From the NCBI RefSeq assembly GCF_918814755.1, contig NZ_CAKKNT010000004.1, forward strand, positions 1 through 64,000: 64,000 bases of DNA. Direction: 5' to 3'. This DNA is from Periweissella ghanensis. Lineage in GTDB: Bacteria > Bacillota > Bacilli > Lactobacillales > Lactobacillaceae. Made by a program: the position numbers and the translations under genes. Below the pieces are notes generated by a model. It did not search any database. It saw only the letters and a list, made by a program, of their open reading frames with translations, and was not told the DNA's origin. Of this stretch, positions 7,640 to 15,589 are shown in pieces. Within the stretch, counting starts at the first letter, position 1. Every line of letters starts with the position of its first letter.

Positions 7640-8617
7640 ATGCAACATATAAAAGTTTTTCCAAAGCGTTTAAAAATTGGAGATGAAATTCGCGTTATTT
7701 CACCCAGTTCATCGATGGAACGAGTAGGTGGCTTTGAAAATAACATACCTGCTAAGCAGCAATTAGAATCACTTGGTTTTAAAGTAACATTTGGTAAAAA
7801 TATTGCTGCTAATGATCAATTTGGCTCAAGCTCAATTAAAGAACGTATTGATGATTTACATGATGCATTTGCTGATTCAAACGTTAAAGCAATTCTAACA
7901 ACGATTGGCGGGTTAAATTCTAATGAGTTGCTACCTTACATTGACTGGGATTTGATTAAAAATAATCCTAAGTTTTTTATCGGCTATTCTGATACCACAA
8001 GTTTACATAATGCTATTCGAGCTCAAACAGGTTTGGTTACTTATTACGGTCCTTGTTATTCTGCGTTCAAAATGAAGGAATTGCAAGAATATCAAACATT
8101 TAATTGGGAACATAGCATGTGTAATTCTTCATATCAATTACTACCAAGTAATAATTGGTCAAGTGATTTGTGGTTTGATCAATCCAAATCTCGCCACATA
8201 ATGCCTAATCAATGGCATGTCTATAACCAAGGTTATGCACAAGGGACTATTACTGGTGGTAACATCCAAACTTATAGCGTCCAGGCTGGGACACCATATT
8301 TGCCTAATGTTAAAACACCAGTTATTTTTATTGAACAAGCTGAAGGAAGTGAAGCTCTTGAATTTTCAAGAGACCTAGCACAAGTTTTACAAATGCATTC
8401 TGATATTAAGGGTCTTGTGATTGGTCGTTTTCCAACTGAGAATAATGTAAGTAGCGATGATTTATTAGTCATTTTAGATAAATTTCCAATCTTAAAAACA
8501 ATTCCGGTTATATACCATGTTGATTTTGGTCACACACAACCAATCTTCACATTTCCATTGGGTGGTGAAGTAGAAATTGATACTAGTAAGATGCAAATAT
8601 CAATTATTAGAGGTTAA
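7640..8617 (+). CDS. S66 family LD-carboxypeptidase / MccF-like serine peptidase
   Basis: A 325-residue S66 peptidase. The nucleophile serine is in FIGYSDTT near residue 116, the acid in FIEQAEGSE near 232, and the histidine in YHVDFGHTQP near 298, giving the Ser-Glu-His triad of this family. Members either cleave murein tetrapeptides (LdcA) or inactivate microcin C-type aminoacyl-nucleotide antibiotics (MccF). Sequence alone does not separate the two; the HVDFGHTQP ending is common to MccF-like members. A good GGAGG lies 7 bases before the ATG. The neighbouring cluster (246-5027) makes a self-immunity role conceivable but unproven. Confidence 0.82.
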   Translation: MQHIKVFPKRLKIGDEIRVISPSSSMERVGGFENNIPAKQQLESLGFKVTFGKNIAANDQFGSSSIKERIDDLHDAFADSNVKAILTTIGGLNSNELLPYIDWDLIKNNPKFFIGYSDTTSLHNAIRAQTGLVTYYGPCYSAFKMKELQEYQTFNWEHSMCNSSYQLLPSNNWSSDLWFDQSKSRHIMPNQWHVYNQGYAQGTITGGNIQTYSVQAGTPYLPNVKTPVIFIEQAEGSEALEFSRDLAQVLQMHSDIKGLVIGRFPTENNVSSDDLLVILDKFPILKTIPVIYHVDFGHTQPIFTFPLGGEVEIDTSKMQISIIRG

Positions 8618-8710
8618 ATTTACTGCGATTAACGGCAAATATCTGGTTAATTATTTGCTTAGTGAATACTGGTATGCTTTAAATTTTAGGAAAAAATCAA
8701 GCAATAACCG

Positions 8711-8767
8711 AAAACACACTAAATAACCACCTTGAAAATTTATTCAAGGCGGTTATTGGTGTATTTT
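8711..8767. terminator. Long palindromic terminator (family copy 1)
   Basis: Inner arms AATAACCACCTTGAA (8722-8736) and TTCAAGGCGGTTATT (8743-8757) differ at one pair. Imperfect outer arms (AAAACACACTA / GGTGTATTTT) extend the palindrome to about 57 bp. It lies between two convergent genes and shares core and ends with elements at 13049, 43999 and 59667. Confidence 0.75.
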
Positions 8768-8781
8768 AAATGATACTCTCT

Positions 8782-10044
8782 TTAAGCAATGCAAACTTGT
8801 GCTAGTAATTCTTCGAGTAAGTCACGCATGCCAGGCTGGTTCAACTGTAATTCAATATCATTTGAAGTTGAGCTAACATAGTTAACAAATTCATCATTTG
8901 AAATTACCATACTGTTGATGAATTCTAAAATATTGGTTGAAAGGGTAATTTCAACTTTTTGATCAAGGCTTAGCTTTACTTGATAGGCATCAGGGAACAA
9001 TTCTGCTCGCAAGACATCATGCATAATTTGACCATCAGGATCCCATGAAGCACTTTCAATTTGCAGTTGGTAACAGTAATTAACTAACTTGAATAACTCA
9101 TGCATCCGTGATGTAAATTCCGCTTCACTAATTGTGAGCAAACCGTCATGGTGGTCACGGAATAACATAATTAATGTCGCAAAATAGTTATCAAAGGCTA
9201 CGGTAGCGTTAAAACGTAAATCAGTATCAATTAACACATACGTCGTCCCACGTTCAAAGAAATATTGTGGTTGCGGATCAACGTTAATGGCTTGCGTATA
9301 CGTGATAATCGCTTGATCATATTGGCCAGCTGTCCGTAATTCAGCGGCTTGATTACTTAATTCCGCGGCATAATCAATTGGTTCGGCCTTTTCTAAAATA
9401 TCCGTAATACCAGCTGTATCTGATACGTGTGGCGTTAAGTCATCAGTAGTCACGTTTTCTGGTTCGTATTTAGCCATCGCATCGACAAAGGCGACTAATA
9501 AATCCCGCGCATCTGGTGTATCAAATAACACCACTTGGTCTTCAGTCAGTGTATTAGCAAACGTATTAAACAAATTGTCGTTGGTCATCAATTTTTTAAT
9601 GAAAGCAAATAAGTTAGCGTAGTTTGAAAATAACTCGGTTGGTGCTTCGGCTGGGAGTTCACCATCTTCTTCGGCAAACGTCGCTAACGTCAAATCGCGC
9701 ATTTCATCAAGGAAGGGGCGATCAGCTTTATCAACAAAGAGCATGATGTAGCACTCATTTAATTGGCGGATATTTTGGTAAAGTTTTTCCAATAACGGTG
9801 CTTTTTCAGTGCTATCGGCTGGTAAATCAAGGTATGTTCGATATTCGGTTAAACAATATGTCAACATATCCCGGAAAGCATATTGGGCATTTTGTTTGAA
9901 GTATTCTGGTTCAGGGGCATTAATATATGTAAGTGCCCGCTCTAAGTAATAGTTGGGGTTGTTATCGCTATTAATCGCGTAGTTAAAAAAATTAAGTTCT
10001 TCATTCAGGGGTGTATTTTCAGATTCATTAGGCTTACTATCCAT
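8782..10044 (-). CDS. TPR-containing protein of unknown function
   Basis: About 420 residues from the ATG that follows an AAAGGAG site (product MDSKPNESENTP...). An upstream in-frame start would add 17 residues without a ribosome binding site. The protein is acidic, mostly helical in appearance and has no signal peptide. One clear tetratricopeptide unit occurs around residues 235-270 (AAELRTAGQYDQAIITYTQAI), with a weaker FFERG...A.DNYF repeat following. TPRs mediate protein-protein contact, so a scaffold or regulatory role is possible. I do not recognise the family. It is transcribed alone between a palindromic terminator and the damaged ABC gene. Confidence 0.7.
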   Translation of the reverse strand: MDSKPNESENTPLNEELNFFNYAINSDNNPNYYLERALTYINAPEPEYFKQNAQYAFRDMLTYCLTEYRTYLDLPADSTEKAPLLEKLYQNIRQLNECYIMLFVDKADRPFLDEMRDLTLATFAEEDGELPAEAPTELFSNYANLFAFIKKLMTNDNLFNTFANTLTEDQVVLFDTPDARDLLVAFVDAMAKYEPENVTTDDLTPHVSDTAGITDILEKAEPIDYAAELSNQAAELRTAGQYDQAIITYTQAINVDPQPQYFFERGTTYVLIDTDLRFNATVAFDNYFATLIMLFRDHHDGLLTISEAEFTSRMHELFKLVNYCYQLQIESASWDPDGQIMHDVLRAELFPDAYQVKLSLDQKVEITLSTNILEFINSMVISNDEFVNYVSSTSNDIELQLNQPGMRDLLEELLAQVCIA

Positions 10045-10233
10045 GTTAAAACTCCTTTGAAATGTTGATTTTATGTTTATTGTAACATAGGTCATTTATC
10101 AGTGTATAACGATAACTTCTAATAAGTACGTAAGTCCCGGCAAATTAACCTTGCGTTTTAACGAATTTAATTATAATATTTTAATTAAATTAGAATACTA
10201 TGAGAGTCAGAGGATGGTATATGAAAACTCACG

Positions 10234-10261
10234 CAACAGGCAACAGGCAACAGGCAACAGG
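10234..10261. repeat. Heptanucleotide repeat (CAACAGG)x4 at the 5' end of the ABC gene
   Basis: Four exact copies of CAACAGG run from 10234 to 10261, followed by a partial copy CAACC. The unit length is not a multiple of three, so gain or loss of one unit shifts any reading frame crossing it. ATG codons at 10213 and 10221 enter the tract. With four units the 10213 frame joins the ABC gene frame, while the 10221 frame stops at 10271 overlapping ATG 10268. Confidence 0.85.
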
Positions 10262-10267
10262 CAACCA

Positions 10268-11771
10268 ATGATAAAAGATGAACTGCGACCATTTCGTATG
10301 GATTTTATCCTCCAAATAATTGTCGTCGTCATCATGACCATCATCGCATTGTATACGCCGTACTTAGAAGGCCATATCATCAATGCCATTGTGTATCAGC
10401 ACAGCGTCCACGCAAATTATTGTCGCCGTGATTAATCAATTGATTGTCCGTTTCTATCAGGTTGATTCCCAATCTATGCTGGCATATGATGGGGCCTATT
10501 TAAATTCACGGGTGAATGAAGACGTTTCCGTAACGGCCCGGTTTATTTATATTACCGTTCCTAACTTTATCGCGAATCTAGTTACGATTGGCGGCGTTGG
10601 GATATTCTTAGCAGCATTTAACATTAAAATTCTGGGCTTATTTACACTTTTTATCGTGTTATATATGTTAGTTTTCTTTTTTACCCGTTATTACATCTAT
10701 GTCACAGCACTTGATGTTAAGGAAATCAGCGCAAACTACTTTGCGGATCGCAATAGTATGTTTACGCGCTACCTAGCGATTAAAGCCAAAGAACTCCTTG
10801 GCGCCGAACAGCGTAAAAATCAACAACTGGCGACGACAATGTTTACGGCGATGCACGGGAATTTCAAATGGCACTATATCTTATCAACTTCTAAGATTAG
10901 CTTATCGATGCTCTTTCAGATTGCCTTTTTCATTATCGGGGGCATTGCCGTGATTAATGGTAATTGGCAAATTGGGACGTTCACGATTATCTTGCAGTAC
11001 TTTGTGATTCTGATTAATGTCGTTGATAATTTATTCTATGTCGGCAGTGAATACCAAGACTATCAAGCATCGCAAACGCGGTTACAAGAGTTATTAGCAC
11101 TCCCACGTGAAGTAACTGGGAAAACTACGCTCGCAAAAGTTACCACGATAACGATTACTGATTTAAACATCAACCTTGAACCCGATCAGCCGTTATATAC
11201 CCACGCTTTAAACTTTGGACTAACCGCTGGTAACATCTACACTTTGACTGGAAAAAATGGGGTTGGTAAAACGACTTTTCTGTATACGCTATTAGGCTTA
11301 AATCCTGATTACCAAGGACGGATAACGTTTGACAACCACGAACTAGCTACCCTTAATACCCGGATATTACGGCAAAATAATGTTGCCGTGATGCTGCAAA
11401 ATGAAGTTGCAACAGAGCTGACCGTGCAAGCATATTTAGACCAGTTTAAGATTCTCGCAATGCAAACAGCAAATCCATTAATCAAAGCCGTCTTTTTCAA
11501 CGAACATTTCATGTTAACGAAGCTCCTTGATACACCGCTAAATCAACTTTCTGGTGGTGAACATCAATTAGTAACGCTTTATGCCACCTTATTTAAAGCT
11601 GACGCAACTGTACTTGTTTTAGATGAACCATTTTCTAACATTTCCTTTAAGCTTGTGCCAGCAGTGCTGAATCTCTTGAACAGTCCGGATTTTAGCGATA
11701 AAATAATTTTACTCGTATCACATGATCAAATGGTCATCGACTTGACGATTCCCATCGCAATTGGTGGCTAA
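10268..11771 (+). pseudogene. ABC exporter (membrane + ATPase domains), frameshifted
   Basis: Two frames make up one exporter. From ATG 10268 the first frame encodes a TM1-like segment (FILQIIVVVIMTIIALYTPYLEGHIINAIV) and stops at about 10435. The second frame (open from about 10383 to 11771) carries the rest: YLNSRVNEDVSV, several membrane helices, Walker A GKNGVGKTT, a degenerate signature LSGGEHQ, Walker B VLVLDEP and the SHD switch. The fused product lacks part of the expected TM1-TM2 region, so a small deletion or frameshift occurred near 10390-10420. YLNSRVNEDVS resembles bacteriocin/peptide-type exporters. No ribosome binding site precedes 10268. It is probably non-functional unless frameshifting or phase variation restores it. 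Confidence 0.7.
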
Positions 11772-11791
11772 AGTAACACAGGAGGTAACTA

Positions 11792-12064
11792 ATGGGAAAC
11801 TTTATTTTTATTGTCTTTACAATTGGTTGCTTACTTTTTCAGATTTTAACTGGGTATTTAGGTAACAAATATTTGGGGATGATTTTACCAATTATCTTAC
11901 TAGCCTTTATCAGCTATCTGATTTACATTGGCGCTTGGACTTGGCGGCTTGGGGACATCTTAATGCCGTTTATCGCAATCGGTGCTTTAACCTTGATTTA
12001 TCAAGGGGGCCGCGCGTTAAATCCGAAAAATTCATACAGTAATACGAATGATGCACACCATTAA
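11792..12064 (+). CDS. Small membrane protein of unknown function
   Basis: A 90-residue protein with about three hydrophobic segments (residues 3-20, 28-48 and 55-72) and a short polar C-terminus rich in Asn. AGGAGG precedes the ATG. It starts 20 bases after the ABC exporter stop, so it was probably co-transcribed with that gene and might be an accessory or immunity-type protein (inference from position only). A terminator follows. Confidence 0.65.
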   Translation: MGNFIFIVFTIGCLLFQILTGYLGNKYLGMILPIILLAFISYLIYIGAWTWRLGDILMPFIAIGALTLIYQGGRALNPKNSYSNTNDAHH

Positions 12065-12075
12065 TTTGATCTTTG

Positions 12076-12113
12076 AAGCAGAACTTACAGCAACGCGCTT
12101 GTAAGTTCTGCTT
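12076..12113 (+). terminator. Rho-independent terminator
   Basis: Perfect 14-bp stem AAGCAGAACTTACA (12076-12089) / TGTAAGTTCTGCTT (12100-12113) followed by a T-rich stretch. Confidence 0.85.
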
Positions 12114-12175
12114 TTATTTAATTCTAAATTATGATATTTTTAAAAAGGTAAATTTTCTTTAAATAGGGGTACAAC

Positions 12176-12964
12176 ATGAATCAATTAGATACTGATAAAT
12201 CATACGACACGGCGGTCAAAGTAATCTCAGCGGCAGCCGCATTGCCAATTATTAAGGTTGATCGGCAACAATTTTTAACTCAACAATTTGGCAAAAGTGA
12301 TCAGTTAGCCCTGATTTTAGCTAACGGCCCCCAAGCAGTTTATTCGGTAGATGAATTAAAACAACGTGCCCAGTTATTAGTCAAAAATAGTACGAATAAA
12401 ACCGCGTTTACTTCATTTGTAACCGGCTTACCATCTAATCCACTTACAATGGCATTTGCTGGTGGGGCCGATGTGGTCCAATACTTTGGATTTGCGTTAA
12501 ACTTAGCGCAACAAATTGCGTATTTATTTGGTGAAGATGAAATATTAACTGGTAAGGCAGATAATTTATCTGATGAAGTTAAAGGTCGTTTAATTGTTTA
12601 TTTAGGCGTCATGTTTGGAGTTGGTGGTGCTGCTGCGACTTTAAATAAAGTTTCTAATAAAGCTGGTAGTGTGCTTGGAAAAAAGGTTGCCTCGCAGGCA
12701 TTAACTCATACAACTTGGTATCCATTGATTAAGCAAATCGGTAAAATCATTGGTATTAAAGTCACTAAAAAAACGGTTGAGAAAACAATTACGAAAGTCG
12801 TCCCTGTGATTGGTGGGGTCATTTCAGGTGGGCTAACTTATCTTTCATATCGTCCAATGGGTAATCGGCTCGTTGATGCCTTTGTTAAAAACATCAATGG
12901 CGAGTTTGATAATATCGCTACTGAAAAGATCGTAATTGATGGTGAATTTGTCGAAATTAACTAA
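12176..12964 (+). CDS. EcsC family protein
   Basis: A 262-residue protein resembling the EcsC family, with the diagnostic FVTGLPSNPLTMAFAGGADVVQYFGFALNLAQQIAYLFG region at about 83-120. A glycine/alanine-rich hydrophobic stretch (MFGVGGAAATLNKVSNKAG) and a C-terminal GGVISGGLTYLSYRPMGNRL follow; both are typical of the family in Lactobacillaceae. The molecular function of stand-alone EcsC-like proteins is not established; the name comes from the third gene of the B. subtilis ecs ABC operon. It is monocistronic and flanked by terminators on both sides. Confidence 0.72.
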   Translation: MNQLDTDKSYDTAVKVISAAAALPIIKVDRQQFLTQQFGKSDQLALILANGPQAVYSVDELKQRAQLLVKNSTNKTAFTSFVTGLPSNPLTMAFAGGADVVQYFGFALNLAQQIAYLFGEDEILTGKADNLSDEVKGRLIVYLGVMFGVGGAAATLNKVSNKAGSVLGKKVASQALTHTTWYPLIKQIGKIIGIKVTKKTVEKTITKVVPVIGGVISGGLTYLSYRPMGNRLVDAFVKNINGEFDNIATEKIVIDGEFVEIN

Positions 12965-13048
12965 ATTGGAAATAATTGGGGTTGTGACATAACTCTCTTC
13001 AAGTACTAAATTGCTACCAAAACGCACTCCAGAAGTCCGATATATTCG

Positions 13049-13105
13049 AAATACAACAATAACCGCCTTGAAGAAAATTCTTCAAAGCGGTTATTTAGTG
13101 TATTT
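13049..13105. terminator. Long palindromic terminator (family copy 2)
   Basis: Arms AATAACCGCCTTGAAGAA (13058-13075) and TTCTTCAAAGCGGTTATT (13078-13095) pair with one mismatch. Outer AAATAC / GTATTT extends the palindrome to 13049-13105. Confidence 0.8.
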
Positions 13106-13183
13106 ATCGATATCGCCTGACTTCTGTTACAGCTCCGTTTTTTGCTATAATTAAAGTTAAAATACATCAAACGAGGTACCTAT

Positions 13184-13393
13184 ATGCAATTCTTTCATAA
13201 TCTCAAAATTCGGGTTAAACTACTACTTGTCATGGCGTTAAATTTATTACCGGTTATTTTAATTGGGGTTGTAACGGCTTTTAAATGGGGCCAACCAACG
13301 GTAACATATATCTTAGTCGGCATCAGCATCATCTGCTTATTAGTCAGTTTCCATTTCATTAATCAAGCTGCCACGCGTACAACTCAAAGATAA
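13184..13393 (+). CDS. Small two-helix membrane protein
   Basis: A 69-residue protein with two hydrophobic helices (about residues 12-30 and 38-58) and basic residues before the first (LKIRVKL), suggesting cytoplasmic termini. ACGAGG lies upstream of the ATG, and TGCTATAAT (13143-13151) is an extended -10 promoter. The DUF4357-like gene begins 21 bases downstream, so they are probably co-transcribed. Function unknown. Confidence 0.6.
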   Translation: MQFFHNLKIRVKLLLVMALNLLPVILIGVVTAFKWGQPTVTYILVGISIICLLVSFHFINQAATRTTQR

Positions 13394-13414
13394 TAACGTA
13401 AATCGGGGGACGAT

Positions 13415-14206
13415 ATGCTTAATAATTATGAAGTTACAACCGATTCACTACAATTAACTTTACCGTATGAATACGGGACGTTAATTATTAGTGATCAACC
13501 ACTTGCTAATAACGATGTCACGTTGTATTTTGCAAATCATCAGTTAATTGCAATTGGGCAAGCAACGCTCAATCACCAAGCATTTGAGCGTGTTATTACA
13601 TTGATTCCAGCTTGGGATATGGAACCAGCATATCTCCTGGCGGCCCTAACTAATCAAGCGCTTACTGCTGGTTGGACACCAACAGAAGGGGTGCTCACAC
13701 CAACTAAAATCCCTACTAATTACGCCACTCCGTTGACCGATTATTTGGCCGTGGTAATGCCATTATTACACTGGTTAGGGTATGACTTTACGACACCTGC
13801 CGCCGCTGCAGTCGTAGCACCGACGCCACCGGTCAAAAAAGCTGGTAAGCCCCAGCATCGTTGGACTAAAGAATTGAGCACGGTACCGTTTTATGTCGAT
13901 TATGCCGGCGTTACGGCGACCGTTTACTGGCAAAAACGCCATGAAATGCGGATTGTCGCCGGGGCTACTTTAGTCCCCAATGCACCGTTAAATCAAGATG
14001 GGACGTTAGGTTTTGTGGCGCGCTTCGCCAATACCTTACGTGCTGAACAAGCGGATGCGATTACCGATAATCACACAACACGTGATGTGATTTTAAAAAG
14101 TCCCAATGAAGTTGGTCACTTCTTATATTTTGCTGGTACTAATAGTTGGTTAGTTCTACAAGATGCGTTTGGCCACACTCTTGATGACTGGAGCGTAGTT
14201 AAATAG
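13415..14206 (+). CDS. Hypothetical protein with DUF4357-like C-terminus
   Basis: A 263-residue soluble protein. The N-terminal 130 residues are mixed alpha/beta without recognised motifs, and an Ala/Pro-rich linker (PAAAAVVAPTPPVKK, about 128-143) follows. The C-terminal part has an ILKSPNEVGHFLYFAGTNSW...DAFGHTLDDW pattern that resembles DUF4357 (F.SPS.AA..V.G...NGW..W.D..G..L). That domain often occurs at the C-terminus of nuclease or DNA-associated proteins, but nothing here shows such a function. A strong terminator follows. Confidence 0.6.
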   Translation: MLNNYEVTTDSLQLTLPYEYGTLIISDQPLANNDVTLYFANHQLIAIGQATLNHQAFERVITLIPAWDMEPAYLLAALTNQALTAGWTPTEGVLTPTKIPTNYATPLTDYLAVVMPLLHWLGYDFTTPAAAAVVAPTPPVKKAGKPQHRWTKELSTVPFYVDYAGVTATVYWQKRHEMRIVAGATLVPNAPLNQDGTLGFVARFANTLRAEQADAITDNHTTRDVILKSPNEVGHFLYFAGTNSWLVLQDAFGHTLDDWSVVK

Positions 14207-14216
14207 TTATAGGTAC

Positions 14217-14240
14217 AAAAAAGCGACTCGCGGTCGCTTT
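14217..14240 (+). terminator. Rho-independent terminator
   Basis: AAAAAAGCGAC pairs with GTCGCTTTTTTT around a short TCGCG loop. Confidence 0.88.
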
Positions 14241-14285
14241 TTTTGTTATGTAAAGTTTACAATTTATTTAGGTTTTAAATTATGA

Positions 14286-14314
14286 TTGCATAACCATAAA
14301 ACAAAATATATTAT
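14286..14314 (+). promoter_or_regulatory. Promoter of the gal operon
   Basis: TTGCAT (14286-14291) and TATTAT (14309-14314) are spaced by 17 bases. Transcription should begin near 14321, so the cre-like and GalR-like sites at 14330 and 14352 fall just downstream, where bound repressor would block initiation or clearance. Confidence 0.65.
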
Positions 14315-14329
14315 ATAGGTGTACCAACA

Positions 14330-14344
14330 ATGGTAGCGCTTACA
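14330..14344 (+). promoter_or_regulatory. Putative cre site (CcpA) for gal operon
   Basis: ATGGTAGCGCTTACA matches the catabolite responsive element consensus WTGNAANCGNWNNCA except for one base. It lies about 10 bases after the predicted start of transcription, consistent with glucose repression of galactose use. Confidence 0.65.
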
Positions 14345-14351
14345 TAAAGTG

Positions 14352-14363
14352 TAAACGTGTTTA
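14352..14363 (+). promoter_or_regulatory. LacI/GalR-type operator half-palindrome
   Basis: TAAAC-GT-GTTTA has perfect 5-bp arms around two central bases, the pattern bound by LacI/GalR family repressors. No galR gene lies in the window. Confidence 0.5.
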
Positions 14364-14392
14364 ATAATTTTACTTTAGCGAGGGATTAAGTA

Positions 14393-15589
14393 ATGGACAA
14401 ACAAGTTTTTACAAAGCTTAATACGATCTTTAAAGAACAATTTACTACGGCACCAACCGATGCCTTTTTCTCACCGGGACGGATTAATCTAATCGGTGAA
14501 CATACTGATTACAATGGGGGGCATGTCTTTCCAGCTGCCATCACAATTGGGACTTATGGGGTTGGTGCAGCCCGGACTGACAAGCTAGTACGTTTGTATT
14601 CGACTAATTTTCCGGATACTGGGATTGTGGAATTTGCCATTGATGATACCACTAAATTACCCCATGGCAATTGGGCGAATTTTGTAAAAGGGGATTTAAT
14701 TGCTTTGCGGGGCTATGGTAATCATTTTGACCATGGTTTTGATTTGGTGATTGAGGGTAATATCCCCAGTGCCTCTGGTTTATCATCATCATCGTCCCTT
14801 GAATTAATGATTAGCGTCGTCGTTCAACGTTTATTCCATCTCAAAGTACCACGCTTACAACTAGTTGCGTGTGGCAAACAAGCTGAAAATGAATATATCG
14901 GCGTCAATACTGGGATTATGGACCAGTTTGCGATTGGCTTTGGGGAAGCTAATAAAGCCATTTACCTTGATACGAATACGATGGTTTACGACATGGTGCC
15001 CGTCGAACTCGGCGATTATGTCGTCGTAATTATGAATACTAATAAACCGCGTAACTTAGTTGACTCAAAGTACAACGAACGGGTTAAAGAAACGCAAGAA
15101 GCCGTCTACTGTCTGCAAAAGGAACTTAATATTAATGCTCTCGGCGAATTATCAAGTGCTGAATTTGAAGCTGCCGCCCATTTAATCACGGATCCAACCG
15201 TCTTAAAACGGGCACGACATGCCGTAACAGAAAATGAACGGACGCAAGAAGCCGTTAAGTATTTAACTGCCGGTAATTTAGTTGAATTCGGAAAATTACT
15301 CAATGCTTCTCATCAATCCCTAAAAGACGATTACGAAGTTAGTGGAGTGGAATTGGATACCTTGGCTGCAGCGGCCCAACAGCAACCCGGGGTACTTGGT
15401 GCGCGCATGACAGGGGCCGGCTTTGGGGGTTGTGCCATTGCGTTAGTCAAACGTGATCAAGTAACCACGTTTGAAGACCAGGTTGGCCAAGCTTACACTG
15501 AAAAAATCGGCTACGCCCCATCATTTTACGTGGCCGACATCGGAGACGGCGCCCATTGGGTTGGCCCCATTGCGGAGGTTCTTGCATGA
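14393..15589 (+). CDS. galK: Galactokinase
   Basis: A 398-residue GHMP kinase that phosphorylates alpha-D-galactose at C1, the first step of the Leloir pathway. The galactokinase signature GRINLIGEHTDYNGG is near residues 26-40, the GHMP glycine/serine loop IPSASGLSSSSSLE near 124-137, and the C-terminal GAGFGGCA near 344. Length is typical. AGCGAGG lies upstream of the ATG. The galT start overlaps the galK stop (ATGATGA), so the two are translationally coupled. CcpA- and GalR-like sites in front suggest glucose repression and galactose induction. Confidence 0.95.
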   Translation: MDKQVFTKLNTIFKEQFTTAPTDAFFSPGRINLIGEHTDYNGGHVFPAAITIGTYGVGAARTDKLVRLYSTNFPDTGIVEFAIDDTTKLPHGNWANFVKGDLIALRGYGNHFDHGFDLVIEGNIPSASGLSSSSSLELMISVVVQRLFHLKVPRLQLVACGKQAENEYIGVNTGIMDQFAIGFGEANKAIYLDTNTMVYDMVPVELGDYVVVIMNTNKPRNLVDSKYNERVKETQEAVYCLQKELNINALGELSSAEFEAAAHLITDPTVLKRARHAVTENERTQEAVKYLTAGNLVEFGKLLNASHQSLKDDYEVSGVELDTLAAAAQQQPGVLGARMTGAGFGGCAIALVKRDQVTTFEDQVGQAYTEKIGYAPSFYVADIGDGAHWVGPIAEVLA

